A model generated the notes under the pieces. That model made no database searches, was not told the origin of the DNA, and saw only the letters and a list, made by a program, of their open reading frames with translations. This document shows positions 39,630 to 51,835 of a DNA stretch of 64,000 nucleotides, piece after piece; within the stretch, counting starts at the first letter, position 1, and each line of letters starts with the position of its first letter. The position numbers and the translations under genes were made by a program. This DNA is from Paraspadella gotoi (lineage: Eukaryota; Chaetognatha): the NCBI GenBank assembly GCA_051294375.1, contig CM119266.1, positions 1,555,554 to 1,619,553 of the forward strand, read 5' to 3'.

Positions 39630-40118
39630 AGAGGAGAAAAAATGTATCTTTTTTTTTTTTTTTCTTTTTTTTTTTTTTTCTTTTTTTTTGTGCTTTTTTC
39701 GTAGAATCTCTTTTCTGTTAATTTGTGACAAAAAATTTCCTAACCTCATTTTAGTGTATTTTGTTACGGTTATATTCTGAACGTATTTTAGTCAATTTCT
39801 ACTTATTTTTAGGGTGCATTTATCCTTGTCAATCCTTTCTGTGGTCTGTCTGTCTGGTTACAGCCATTTTGATTTGTGATGGTTTTATTGCTCCGCGAGT
39901 ATCTGCCGCCTGCAACAAAAAAAAAAGTTCATACACCTCAATCGGGACAAACGACTCATAGTGATCATTGTATTTAAGAATGAAAATTTGAATACGTAAT
40001 CCTTCTACAACTATGCGGAGGTTTAAATTGATTGTTGGATGAGCTGACTGTAGAAACAGTTGCTGTTGTTTCTGTAGTTGTTTACGGTGTTAGTATTTTC
40101 GTCGTTCATTAGACCGTT
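39630..40118. other. P450 3' region and R2 fragment
   Basis: T-rich just after the P450 stop. Positions 39830-39925 hold a degenerate R2 end (tctgtggtctgtctgtctgg, attgctccgcgagtat). No gene is seen. Confidence 0.5.
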
Positions 40119-40741
40119 TTAACAAGTCGTTCTATTCGAAATCGATGCCTCCGACGCCGCGCGGCCGAAATGGAACCTCGGCGGCGCCAGCGCCAAAGGC
40201 GGCGTCAAAATGTCCGGCGCTTGCAGAGGTGGCGCTACCGATTCCGGCGACGCGCGTGCATCAAAATTCGGCGTCAACGGCGTCCCTGGCGGGAAGGTCG
40301 AGCGAGCGGCGTCGGCGGCATCTGCGGAATCTTTGCTGCTGGGCTGCGGAAAGATAGGATGATAGAGAGAAGGAGGGAAAAAGAAAGGCGGGGTATAAGG
40401 AGGAGGAGGAGGAGGAGGAGGACGACGAAGAGAGACTGAAGCGGTGGGCGAGTTTGACAAATTAGCCGACGTCGAATCCGGCGATGGAAAACTGACGCCG
40501 GAGGCTCTAACGGAAGGAAGAGCGCCGATCGTTTCGGCCCCGGCGATCGAAGATGGCGCGAAGGGAACGCCGGGAGTAAAAGCAACTCCGAAAGGAACGC
40601 CCGTTGCAGTGGCGCCGGACAGAGAAGCGCCGGAAATTGGCGCGCCGTCGGAAAGCGTAGTGGCGTCGAAAATTGCGCCGGGAGGAGGAGGAGGTTGTGG
40701 AAGATCCGGGTGGGGGTGCTCGGGAAACGTGGAATGCGGAC
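40119..40741 (-). CDS. proline/serine/alanine-rich C-terminal exon
   Basis: A single frame of about 207 codons runs from a CTTCAG acceptor at 40742-40747 to a TGA at 40119. It is low in complexity: PPPPPP runs, repeated SGA/GVPF-type motifs and a final region rich in Pro and Ala. No domain is recognised. It lies 0.9 kb downstream of the homeodomain exons on the same strand and could be the C-terminal tail of that protein or belong to a separate gene. The frame has no interruptions, which argues that it is translated. Confidence 0.45.
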
Positions 40742-41639
40742 CTGAAGTGAAGAGGAGAAAGGAAATATTATTATAATTCTTACTTATAAAAATATCCTTG
40801 ATTATTAACCAAGAAGATTACTACAAAACGAGTATAATTTAGTAATTTTTCTTGCTATTTTTTATAAATATCATTTTAACGTCCGCTCGTTGGATCATTG
40901 ATTCATCCTGACATTTGTCAGGATGTTGTCATTTGTTTGTCATTCAACAAAAATGCAAGCAATATTAGAAATCTACTGAGAAGAAAACTCAAAAGGGCGG
41001 GGTTCAAAACTTGGTCAAAATTAAAAAAAAATAATAAAATTAACAAATATGATGATGATGATTATTAATAGTTTTCTATAGACAGTTTAAATATTTGCAA
41101 CAACAATTTTATTAATAAATTTTAATAATAAAATTGTTGTTGCAAATATTAAAACTGTCTATAATCTACAAACACAGCAAAACAGAAAGGATTTACACAT
41201 AATAGTTTTTTCATATTTTTCACCCACTTATGATCAAAATATCGAAAAAAAACTTTGTGTAGACAACTTTTTGCAAACTATTTATTAAATAAATATTAAA
41301 AAATTAATATATGGGTATAGAGTAATATTAACATTTTTTGTCTAATTTCAATTTTTTAAAAAAAGGTCTAAATTGTCGTGTTAGGCAGGTGCTTAATTCA
41401 AATTTCTTAACCAGGCCTTACTGAGTTAGGCTACGCGCTAGCAAATAGTGGTTAAATATCTTTCCGCGATAAATTCTGCAGTGAAAAGTGAACAGTGCAT
41501 TGAACACTTATAATTTACATATAGAAAGTATCGTATTAGAATTATATCAGAGTAGGCAGGTTATTAACTGCCAAAACACCAAAAAAAACCATCATAAAAA
41601 GACATTTTTATTCTCTACTTTTAGCCATGAAAGCCCGGG
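40742..41639. other. AT-rich spacer or intron with long inverted repeat
   Basis: Positions 41075-41165 contain a perfect-looking inverted repeat: TAGACAGTTTAAATATTTGCAACAACAATTTTATTA and its complement separated by a few bases. The rest is AT-rich and empty. Confidence 0.6.
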
Positions 41640-42361
41640 CGGAAAGTGGCGCAAGCCGCCGCGTACATGGCGGCAGCCGCGGCGGCCGGCGGGTGCAGGC
41701 GGGTGCAGCAGTCCCGAAGGATGCAGGATGCCTGCAGGATGCAGCATGCCTGCAGCGCGCCAAGTGTGATAGGTTGCCATGATCTCTAAGTCGGAGTGTA
41801 TTTTCGCTTCCATTTTGTTCGTCTGTTCTGGAACCAGATCTTTATCTGCAGAGAGATGGCAGAGATGACGTTGGCTGTTGACAGGTGACAAATGTTTTTA
41901 AACAGGTGTTGCTTACTGTTAATTACTTCATACCTGCGTTTCTGTGAGTTTCAGTCTCTGCGAAAGTTCGGTTCGTTTAGCGACGATAGGTATTTGTTGG
42001 CGGAAAACTCTGTCTCGAGATCTTTTATTTGTTCGGCTGTGAAGGCGGTTCGAGGTCGTTTCTTGCGATCGTCGCCAGGTTTCGATTTGGCGCTGGTCGT
42101 CTGTTTTTAAAAGAAAGGGTAAAAAGAAATGTGTCGAGGAACTAGTATCAGCCTGCTCGCAGGCGTATCTCCGTCCTATGACCCGTCGCGCCATTACTGG
42201 AGACTGCCGTCAATCCCTGTCGCCGGAAGTGGGGCGCCGCATCCACGCCCCTTTTGGTGCGCGTCGCAAGTGACGCCGAGACCTTTGTCGGCGAGGGTGT
42301 CAGCCTCTTTTCACCGCCTCCGTCAGTTTCCACAAGTCATCGAAAGTTGCCTGTGGTCGAA
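41640..42361 (-). CDS. ANTP-class NK-like homeodomain protein, homeodomain exons
   Basis: A sequence-specific transcription factor. Exon 42100-41934 encodes KKRPRTAFTAEQIKDLETEF, then NKYLS and VAKRTELSQRLKLTETQ after one missing base, covering the N-terminal arm and helices 1-2. It ends CAG|GTATGA. Exon 41845-about 41640 encodes IKIWFQNRRTKWKR, recognition helix 3 with Q50 and N51, then KYT-SDLE after another one-base slip and an Ala-rich tail. The split between residues 46 and 47 is a common intron site in homeobox genes. The RPRTAFT arm with IWFQNRRTKWKR fits NKL/ANTP proteins, and I cannot fix the subfamily. A preceding exon about 42361-42139 (Thr/Ser/Ala-rich, in several frames) is duplicated at 44893. 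Confidence 0.85.
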
Positions 42362-42620
42362 GTGTGGGACTCCACAAGTCTATTGTCCAGTGACAGACGT
42401 CATGATCTGCTGCAAGTGTGACAGACGTGACTGAGTGAAACATGTTCATGTCCCCGTAAAAAGGCCGTTTTGGACGGGCTGAAGTTCTCAGTGACTGGTC
42501 TCTCTGTGAAACGTGAAGGTAAAGAGCATAGAAAGTAGCACACAGATAGGCTTGAACAGACAAAAAGTAGAAAACGATCATGATGAGTAAAATAAACAGA
42601 TGAGCAACGGCATCTCTCAA
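42132..42620. repeat. 480-bp duplicated block, copy 1
   Basis: Aligns from end to end with 44893-45372. Differences are dominated by one-base insertions and deletions. Contains the exon immediately upstream of the homeodomain exon. Confidence 0.9.
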
Positions 42621-44892
42621 CACCCCCACGCTTTTCCGGTGACAGCAAGGAGCCGGAAACTGCCCTGAAGGAAGGAGGATGATTGAGATAATATGAGGAA
42701 AATGAAATAGTAAAAGAAAAATGAAAATGAGAAATAGTGAAACTTATGAAATAAACAAAATGAGAGAAAAAATGAAAATGTGCACCTTGTAAACTATTTT
42801 TTAAGTAGCCCGTCCGAAAAACGTCAGTGAAATAAAACCATAATTTTTTTATAAACAAAACATTAAACATTCATTGTACAAAAATACGGGATTGAAAATA
42901 AAACTGTTCATATCATAAAATAACATTCTCTATAAAGGTATCAATTATTTCTACTTGAGTTTCTTAAAAATAAATCTCGTTCAATTAAGCAAGATATCAG
43001 ACAAAATATTTTAAAACGTTGAAACGACTATTACAAATAAACTGTAACCGTTATTGAACTTTAATTCCGAGACGAGTAAAACGTAATAAGCGAAGAAATG
43101 AATTAAAGGGAGGACTCTCAAGACAGAAAAGGAAGGGGAGTGAACACTGGACACGTCTCACTCTGAGGCTTTCATGTGTAACGTGAACGAAATATATAAA
43201 ATAAATCATACACTTATCAACGACGTAAATCAAATTATTTCAACTAAACATTAAGTAAGAGAGGAGGCCAATCACGTCGCTCAGGCTAATAACTTTACTA
43301 CGTACGAAGCGAATTTCTTTACTTTAACGAGTGCCAATTCCAAGGCCGGACGTCCAACCGACAGAAAGTATGTAAAAATTCAATTTGATAAGCAAAACAA
43401 TACATGAATAAAATCGTTCAATAAAATATTCAAATCCATACAAAAATCATCTTAGAAAAACTATAAACGTAACTAAACAAGGACGACGCTGCCAAACTTA
43501 AAATTAATCAACGTTTGTCTTTTCAACGTGGTCATCTTATTATATTATTATTTATTATATTAAATAAATATATCTATGATATAAAGTTTTAGTCAAACCG
43601 AATACACTTAATAAAAATTCGAATATAGCTTGTTACCGACGTAAAACGAAAATCATAATATAAAATCAAACGGTAAAAGGGAGCGGTACTCGCATCGCTC
43701 GGGAAATACAGTTGGTTCCTAAGAAAATATGAAGGGACTCAGAGACACAACAGGGAGAAAATCTACATGGCTCTGCTTCCTAGAATAAAACTGAAATGCA
43801 CAGACGTAAAAAATTGTGAGACTAAACAACTGGTTCAATTATACCGACGTGAACCGAATAAAATCATAACTATAAATCAATACATGAATCTTCAAACGGG
43901 AGAAGGGGGAAATACGTCACTAAAGCAAAGACAATGGTTCGTCTTGTCTGTTCCTTTATTTGTCAAGCACTCGCCGGCGCCCCACGCTCGTCACGGGTCC
44001 AGGCGGAAATCGACACCCTCAGCGGTGATCGAGGACCCGAGGGATGTCAAACTTCTTGCTGGGCAGAACATCGCAGGTGTAGCCTCGCAGCACCAAGGTC
44101 ATCAAGTCAGCTCGTCTCCGCGAGAAGGTCGTGACACGCCTTTCCAGTGGTTATCAAGTCTTGAGTCACGGGCATGCTTCCCTTGACTTGTCAACGCAGT
44201 AGAGTAACTCGGCACTCGCTCTACCGCGGAACAAGGACATAGTTTTCGTCGTAATCGTAGTTACGGTCGTCGTCAAAGAGAAAATACTAAAATCGGCCTC
44301 GTCGGCGTGGTCAGCATTCGCAGAAGCTGCCACATGAAAACCGTCAACGAGGGACACTATCATGTCGTCGCGTCGTAATATTGTCATACAAAAAGAAAAA
44401 AAAATACAACGTTGACAGATTAAGAAAATAGAAATGGTTTTATAAATGTAATGAACGAGCGTAAAAAAGTTTCAACCTAAAAAAACTGAAGTCATTGTCT
44501 TATTAAACATATGAAACGGGCGAATTAATAATCATCGCTGAAAGATTGTTTCGATACTAGCTAAACAAACATTAAAAACAGCAATAAAAAAAAGCAATCT
44601 AAACCTGAATAAAAACCTAAGATAAAAATCGTGTCGGTATTAAAGCGAGAGTCTATACGCTGGAGTGTCGCTGCCTTCATCAGCTGATCTTCTAATGCAT
44701 CGAATCATCGTCGAAGACAAGGCACCTCCGGTCAAAACAGACGTCGCAGAAAATTTGCATCGTCGCCGCGGCTTCGCTGAAATAATTTTCGCGGGGAGGG
44801 GGGGGAGATTTCGGCATCCCAGGTCGTCGTTGGTACAACTTTTCACATGAACGAAAGACCCAAAGGACGAAGACAAAGAAGGGCCTTTTTAC
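42621..44892. other. unassigned sequence between the duplicated blocks
   Basis: AT-rich with a GC-richer island at 43940-44360 open on several frames. No family is recognised. If the flanking blocks are one locus assembled twice, this stretch may be displaced sequence. Confidence 0.4.
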
Positions 44893-45372
44893 TGTCGAGA
44901 ACTAGTAGTCAGCCTGCTCGCCAGGCGTATCTCCGTCCTATGACCGTCGCCATTACTGGGGAGACTGCGTCAACTCCCTCGTCGCCGGAAGTGGGCGCGG
45001 CGCATCCAGCGCCCTTTGGTGTCGCCGTCGCAAGTGACGCCGAGACCCTTTTCGGCGAGGTGTCAGTCTTTGTCACGCCTCCGTCAGTTGTCCACAAGTC
45101 CATCGAAGTGCCTGGTCGAATGTGGGACTCCACAGTCTATTGTCCACGTGAAAGACGTCATGATCTGCTGCAAGTGGTGACAAGACTACTGAGTGACAAC
45201 ATGTCTATGTCCCGTAAAAAGGCCGTTTGGACGGGTGAAGTTCTCAGTGACTGGTTCTCTGTGAAACGTGAAGGTAAAGAGCTAGAAAGTAGCACACAGA
45301 TAGGCTTGAACAGACAAAAGTAGAAAACGAATCATGATGAGTAAAATAAACAGATGAGCACGGATCTCTCAA
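44893..45372 (-). CDS. duplicated homeobox-gene exon block, copy 2
   Basis: A minus-strand frame 45133-44909 starts near a GACCAG acceptor-like site and reads MDLWTTDGGVTKTDTSP, then VSASLATATPKGAG and so on, Ser/Thr/Ala-rich without a domain. The same residues appear, broken by indels, in copy 1 beside the homeodomain exon. The copy 2 frame is longer, but its 3' end shifts out of frame where copy 1 stays open (YACEQADT). Real segmental duplication and assembly duplication are both possible. Confidence 0.5.
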
Positions 45373-45503
45373 AAATGCGTGTACTATGTTTTTAATTTTT
45401 AATTATTCTCTTATTTTATTTATATTTGTTTAAAGAGGGTTGGATTAAATTATATTTATCATTTAAATCTGTTCAATTCTATCCAATTCAACAAAAAAAG
45501 GAA
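45373..45503. other. AT-rich spacer
   Basis: Only the poly-T terminator of the tRNA-Lys gene (TTTTTTT on the minus strand, 45492-45498) is recognisable. Confidence 0.6.
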
Positions 45504-45574
45504 CGCCAATAAGGGACTCGAACCCTGACCCTCAGATTAAAAGTCTGATGCTCTACCGACTGAGCTAACTGGGC
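45504..45574 (-). tRNA. tRNA-Lys (UUU)
   Basis: The minus strand shows GCCCAGT acceptor, TAGCTCAGTCGGTAGAGC D arm and TCAGA-CTTTTAA-TCTGA anticodon arm with TTT anticodon. The T loop is TTCGAGT. The T stem has AGGG against CCCTT, and the 3' acceptor strand reads ATTGGC, one base short of ATTGGGC. Both faults are single missing bases beside identical neighbours. A poly-T terminator follows. Confidence 0.88.
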
Positions 45575-46223
45575 TGTTGTAACGAGCGATCTGTAAGATT
45601 CAAATTAAAGACGACAATTTAACGATCCCACCGGTTATTCGAAAATAAGAGATTTTTTCGCTCGTTAGACCCAAAAGATCCATTTGGTTTACGCCCGAAG
45701 TCACGCGTCTCCACCCCGGACGCCACCCGAAGTCGCCGCGGGTTTTCTCCCAAAAAATATCAAATTATGAGAAAAATCGGGGAAAAAATAGCAAACTATC
45801 AATATTTTTTTTTGAAAGCAGAAAAAACAGTCGAGAACTAGATTTAAAAAAAAAAAATTAAGCGAAAGAAAAAATAATATGTTTCCTTTTTTTTTAGACT
45901 AGAAATCAACTTCGGAACGAAATAAATCCTGTGATTCCAACGGGATGTGGAAAATTTGAAATTTGAAATTTGAAATTTGAAATAAAATAGAAAATAGAAA
46001 ATAGGAAATGCGAAATGTGATGGCGAAAAGAGAAAAGGGATGTTTTTATGTTAATATCGTAGTTGTTATCAATTAAAAAAAAGAGATAAAAAAATAAATA
46101 AAAGATACCCAAAAGAAATTAATGGGAGAGGAAGCTAACATCATTATCATTATCATTATTATCTCCGCTATGGTTATTGGTTAAAGGGATTTCTCTGGCC
46201 CCTCCTTCTCTCGCTCTTCGTTC

Positions 46224-46296
46224 TATGAAATTGGTGCAGCCAATACGAAAATTCGAACATAATAATAATTTTTATATTGGTTGCACCAATTTCATA
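46224..46296. repeat. hairpin-forming inverted repeat
   Basis: ATGAAATTGGTGCAGCCAATA is matched at 20 of 21 positions by the inverted arm ending ATTTCAT, with a 30-base AT-rich loop. Confidence 0.8.
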
Positions 46297-46357
46297 AAAT
46301 TCAGCTCCTTGTATTTTGATGCTAGTGCGGAGTACAATAAGTATTCCCCGATCTAAT

Positions 46358-46577
46358 ACTTAAGGGAGTGGTCTTTTCATACAATTGAAACATTCTTTGA
46401 AATATTATACCACTTCATTGATAGGGAAGCCAAGTACTATGGGAGTGAATAAACGAGACTGTGAGAGAGTCTTGATTGAAAGCTTGCAGGGACCAGCTAT
46501 GTCATTATCTTGTAAGAGTGATGGAGGCCTTAAAACACCAAAGCCTGTCCAAAGTCAGGGGCAAGATAGCTTATTTA
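46358..46577 (+). repeat. dispersed repeat R3
   Basis: Fullest R3 copy. Includes agtcttgattgaaagcttgcaggg, tgtcattatcttgtaagag and cctgtccaaagtcag, also found at 14861 (+) and 56640 (-). A 97-codon open frame crosses it (IESLQG...MSLSCK). Confidence 0.75.
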
Positions 46578-47033
46578 TTAAATTTTATATAATAAATAAT
46601 TTTTATATTAGTTGTACCAATTTTATAAAACATAACAAGACCCTGCATTCTTTCAATCAAGACTTTCCCCCAGTTTAATTAAATAATACCAATTACATCA
46701 ATCCTTAGTCGCTAAACGAAACTGACAATATCTCGCAACAACCAAATTCCGCCCATTTCAGTCGGATTCCCAAAAGCGCGATTGTTTTTACCCACGTCGT
46801 AGTAAGTCCGACACTTTGAAATATATACGAAGCCCTTGGAGAAATGGCAAACCTCCAACCCTTTTTAAGTAGTGGCCGTTCATATCCTCTCTCCGCCAAC
46901 CCCTCCCCCACCCCCCCATTGAGACCTCCCCGCGGTGAAGACGCCCGATTCGGCGGGCATCCAGGGGGAGACGAAAAGCGCTCTTTTTATTTATCAAGTT
47001 TCTATATTTATACTAATCCAGATTTTTTTTTAT

Positions 47034-47222
47034 NNNNNNNNNNNNNNNNNNNNNNNNNNNNNNNNNNNNNNNNNNNNNNNNNNNNNNNNNNNNNNNNNNN
47101 NNNNNNNNNNNNNNNNNNNNNNNNNNNNNNNNNNNNNNNNNNNNNNNNNNNNNNNNNNNNNNNNNNNNNNNNNNNNNNNNNNNNNNNNNNNNNNNNNNNN
47201 NNNNNNNNNNNNNNNNNNNNNN
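47034..47222. other. assembly gap (189 N)
   Basis: N run bordered on the right by a CCTCGAGACCTCACAAATCG / CCTCGATACCTCACAA short-unit tandem repeat reaching about 47315, which probably caused the gap. Confidence 1.
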
Positions 47223-47576
47223 CCTCACAACCTCGAGACCTCACAAATCGAACCTCGATACCTCACAACCTCGATACCTCACAACCTCGAGACCTCACAA
47301 ATCGAACCTCGATACTCCAGCGGATTTTCTATTTCTTTTTCCAATTCGGGGGGAAAATTTTTTTGGGAAAAAAAAAATCACCGTTTCGAAGTTGGGGGAG
47401 AGATACGGAATCGTGTGATGATTAAATATTGGAAGGTAATGGGTTTTTTTTTACGTATTAGAAAACGTTAAGATGTTTGAATAATATTTATAGTGTGGAT
47501 TAGATCTTAAATGACTAACTTAAAGAGTCTATATCGCAACATGAGTCCCTGAGAAAAAACACTTTTTAACTAACCT

Positions 47577-47750
47577 GATAGAAAGAAAATAAAATCGTCA
47601 AACGATTTTTTTTAAAAATTCCAATGCCAATTGACGGTCTTAAAACAAATGTAAACCAAATTTCCTCTCTATCTCTCTCCCTGTAAAAATGAAGGCCACC
47701 TGGTACAATTGGCCAATTCCATTCGCTTTTCTGATTTCGATAAATCGATG
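47577..47750 (+). repeat. dispersed repeat R4
   Basis: Shares aaaataaaatcg-c-a-acga, tctctctatctctctccctgtaaaaatgaa, gccacctggtaca and cattcgcttttctgatttc-ataaatcgat with 51640-51835. Confidence 0.7.
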
Positions 47751-48216
47751 GTAGGAGGGGCGCTGACGGCGTCAGAGACGATCACCGAAGGCGGGAACTT
47801 TCCCACCCTCACCAAATTTATCAAAATCACAAAGACGACGACGACGACGACGACGACGGGAATTGGCAATCGCGGTTGGAGATCGAGGAAAATTGATTTC
47901 CTGGACTCAAAAGAATTCTCAAAAGATTAAAACAGAACAAACAATCTCTCACAATCTCTCTCTCTCTCTCTCTCTCTCCCTCCCTCTCTCTCACGTTGGC
48001 AGGGAGTAATGAACCCTATAAAATATCTTGACTGTCTCGCCCCCAAAAGTCCTCAATTATCTCCACTTTAAGGCCTCGAATCGAATTGGCTTTGATTTGC
48101 GAACAAAAGATACAAACAAAAGATTTTTTTTTGTTCCTGTTTGTATATGTTTGATCCATTAAGACGTGAGCGACCCAAGGGAGGAGAGGAAGAGAAGGTG
48201 AAAAGAGAGAGGGAGG

Positions 48217-48258
<42 letters not shown>

Positions 48259-48489
48259 TTTGGGAATGAATAAACGAAACATTGAATTTTTGAAAGAAAC
48301 AATGGGTTTTTTGGGTTTTTTTTTTATTATCGTGGGAAGACAGAGATAAAATAAAGAAAAGAAAAAGGGACAAGTGAAATTAGAAGATAATTCTGCATAT
48401 GATAAGTTACTTGGCTTACACTTGTTAGTTAATTATGTATGGCAACAAAAGCTTGACTTAAAATATCCTCCGTCTATTTTTTAATGTCT

Positions 48490-48599
<110 letters not shown>

Positions 48600-49038
48600 G
48601 CCCCTTTACTATATTTATAATTACGACAATGTATGGCTTAATAACAAAAACAAAAGTTCGAGTGTTTCTTCTTAAATATGAAAATAAAAATCATAGTTTG
48701 GCCGCGTGAACGGACAACGCGCCGGCGTGATTGTTCGCAGATCGTTAAACGCCCGAGTGGATCTCTCTCTCTCTCTCTCCCTCTCTCTTGGACCTTCTCC
48801 CTCTCTATCACCCCTTTTCCTCTTCTCTTTAAAAATGTCATCTTTTTTCACATCAATTCATGTGCCTTGTTTACGCGTGGGGCTAACGACGACGACGATG
48901 TCGACGACGATGTCGACGACGACGTTGAAAAAGTGGATCAGCGGAAAAAACAATCGTAATCTTGAAGAAAAATAAAAACACTTAAAATTAGTTACATCCG
49001 GAGTCTGCAAGTTATATCCGTGCTCTAGTAGTTAGATA

Positions 49039-49619
49039 NNNNNNNNNNNNNNNNNNNNNNNNNNNNNNNNNNNNNNNNNNNNNNNNNNNNNNNNNNNNNN
49101 NNNNNNNNNNNNNNNNNNNNNNNNNNNNNNNNNNNNNNNNNNNNNNNNNNNNNNNNNNNNNNNNNNNNNNNNNNNNNNNNNNNNNNNNNNNNNNNNNNNN
49201 NNNNNNNNNNNNNNNNNNNNNNNNNNNNNNNNNNNNNNNNNNNNNNNNNNNNNNNNNNNNNNNNNNNNNNNNNNNNNNNNNNNNNNNNNNNNNNNNNNNN
49301 NNNNNNNNNNNNNNNNNNNNNNNNNNNNNNNNNNNNNNNNNNNNNNNNNNNNNNNNNNNNNNNNNNNNNNNNNNNNNNNNNNNNNNNNNNNNNNNNNNNN
49401 NNNNNNNNNNNNNNNNNNNNNNNNNNNNNNNNNNNNNNNNNNNNNNNNNNNNNNNNNNNNNNNNNNNNNNNNNNNNNNNNNNNNNNNNNNNNNNNNNNNN
49501 NNNNNNNNNNNNNNNNNNNNNNNNNNNNNNNNNNNNNNNNNNNNNNNNNNNNNNNNNNNNNNNNNNNNNNNNNNNNNNNNNNNNNNNNNNNNNNNNNNNN
49601 NNNNNNNNNNNNNNNNNNN
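49039..49619. other. assembly gap (581 N)
   Basis: The right border is (CT)n, suggesting that a microsatellite blocked assembly. Confidence 1.
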
Positions 49620-49652
<33 letters not shown>

Positions 49653-49689
49653 CTCGATCATTTCTCTTTAAAATCTTCTACTCTCAGTT

Positions 49690-50100
49690 GCGCCCTGAGT
49701 ACTCGCAGAATAACTCGATAAGTCACTTTTTGGTCTGTCCCACTTAAGTTTTAAATACTGTCATTGTCTCTCCAATACGGTATAAACCTACATAAAGATT
49801 CCTTGTTAGTTGCGCCGCGAGTACTCGCGGAGCAACTCAAAAAGTCCCTTTTTGTTCGGTCTGTCGGTCGGTCTGTCGGTCGGTATGTCTGTCCGTTGGT
49901 CTGTCCCACTTACGTTAAAAATGCATAAAATTCGTTTATAGTTGATTGCTCATTTGTTAATACAGGAAAAAACCTCAAATCTAATGACTACTAGCGCCGC
50001 CTTTTCAGGAAATTTAAAACTTTAAAAGAATAATAATGACGAGAATTCAGATGCAATGCGATGTCATAAATAACACGTGAAAAAACACATTTGAATCTTA
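49690..50100 (+). repeat. two R2 ends in tandem, second one long
   Basis: 49690-49750 and 49805-50100 both start AGTTGCGCC. The second has the perfect palindrome CCGCGAGTACTCGCGG and an uninterrupted (GGTCTGTC)n array followed by the cattaacg...aaacctcaaatctaatga body seen at 8491-8777 in reverse. Confidence 0.75.
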
Positions 50101-50356
50101 ACCGTTCTTGTTTTTATCTCTTCTATACTCTATTTATACCTATCTAATATTTCTCAATCTTTTAATTTCCTTCTTTCCTTCTCTTACGACTCCCCTCGCC
50201 ATCTTCCTTCTCCCCCCCCCGCCCACTCCCCTCCATTTCACTAAATCCTCCTCCGAGGGCGGGATGAAACAAATCGATTAACCAACACTCAATTAGCCGA
50301 AGATTTTAACACTAGAAAACCAAAACCATGATACGACGTGATAGAGACGTAGAGAA

Positions 50357-50395
<39 letters not shown>

Positions 50396-50970
50396 AATCG
50401 CGCGGGGCCGAATAGAGGGGAGAAGGGGAAGTTATTCACTCGGGCTCATAGTCCAGGGGGCGGGGCCGGACTCGAATCCCTCTGGGGAAGGAACGACGTT
50501 TGTCTGTTCAACTCCGTCGGTTTGTGATCTCTTCGGGTGAATTGTGTGATGAAAGTTTGTGATGAACGTTTTTCGATGAAACATCGTCATGGGGCAAGTT
50601 TATTTTTAGTGGGGATTTTTTTTTTTTTATTGGGAAAGAATGAATAAGTGATATATGGAGTTTTCAATTAAAGGTAATTTGAAGATCGATACCCCAATGA
50701 GTCAGAAGTGACTCAGCCTGACAGCCTGACAGCTCTCATGATGTCATCGAAAAATAATGTCAATGACAGTGCTCATAACTCATAACTCATAACATAAGAT
50801 AATAATAATGATCCTCGTATCATAGGTTGAAACGATGTCAAATAATGATTATGTCGGCGTTGTCGATGTCGGAATTTACATTTTCAATCTATTTTTTACT
50901 ATAGCGATAAGGCAACTTGAGTTTACAATCTTGGTTTTATATTGACCTCGTTTCCTTCCTTCTTTTAACC

Positions 50971-51309
50971 CTACCCTTCAAACTTACCTCTCCACTCAAA
51001 CCTCCCCTCACCTTCTCCGGCCTCCGACATAGAATCCCCACGGCTCCGCCTCTCCTCCGTCGCGGCGTCCGATTCTCTCTTCCGATTGGACGAAAGTTCT
51101 TCTCCTCTTCCGTGATTGGCGGAGGCGAAGGCGCCGGGCTCCGCCCCGTCGACGACTTCGATCTCTGATTGGTCCATCCCTTCGTCGTCGTCGTTATCGT
51201 CGATGCTTTCAACGTCGTCGTCGTCGTGGATTCCTCGAGTGTTGGGCGCCGGGTTCCAGGGGTCGGCTTTGGGGGCGGCTGACCCTTCTAGAAGTCCGCC
51301 GACTGAAGG
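50971..51309 (-). CDS. acidic exon of an unassigned minus-strand gene
   Basis: Open from a CCCTTCAG acceptor at 51310-51317 to a GAAG|GTGAGG donor near 50999. It reads VGGLLEGSAAPKADPWNPAP, then an Asp-rich run (DDDDVESIDDNDDDEG), then Glu/Arg-rich sequence. No domain is seen. It lies between the eh1 exon (52.0-53.5 kb) and the homeodomain exons, all on the same strand, so it could be an internal exon of that gene. Acidic stretches next to the homeodomain are common in NK proteins, but the link is inference. Confidence 0.45.
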   Translation of the reverse strand, partial: PSVGGLLEGSAAPKADPWNPAPNTRGIHDDDDVESIDDNDDDEGMDQSEIEVVDGAEPGAFASANHGRGEELSSNRKRESDAATEERRSRGDSMSEAGEGEGRFEWRGKFEG

Positions 51310-51639
51310 GATAGTGAAATACGCGTACAGTGATCGACGCAATTAACTACGACGGTTCGAGCTTCAAAGGGAGACTTTCGATTAAGCCAATTCATTCGCT
51401 GGAGAGGCTACTAAATTTCATAGAGTTTAATTAACAACCGTGTTTTATCGAGGGTATTAGTTATTTTCGTTATAGTCGCTTAAACTTTAGATGTTTACTA
51501 CCCATTTGAAAAGCCGGTCGTTATTTAGTATTTTAACGACGTGTATGGGCTTTAACTACAGCTTTTAACTTTTCATGAAATCATATTTTTTAATAAAATA
51601 TTTAATGATACAGTGGAGATCCTGAGTATTATTATATAA

Positions 51640-51835
51640 GAAATAAAATAAAATCGCCAGACGAATTCTTTAGAAATTCCATTGTCCGATAAGAAATTAT
51701 TTTGAATTCTTTTTTGTATTGTTTTGTTTACCAATGTAACCAAAGTTTCTCTCTCTATAAAAATGAATGCCACTTTGTACATTAGCCAATTCGATTCCAT
51801 TCGCTTTTCTGATTTCAATAAATCGATTCATCTCA
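51640..51835 (+). repeat. dispersed repeat R4
   Basis: Second copy of the repeat at 47577, same orientation. Confidence 0.7.

Noticed and set aside
43767-44186. 139-codon plus-strand frame
   Set aside because: No signature or splice evidence; lies between blocks suspected to be mis-assembled.
50440-50500. tRNA-like GGGCTCATAGTCCAGGGGG...ACTCGAATCCC
   Set aside because: A B-box-like motif is present but acceptor and anticodon stems cannot be formed.
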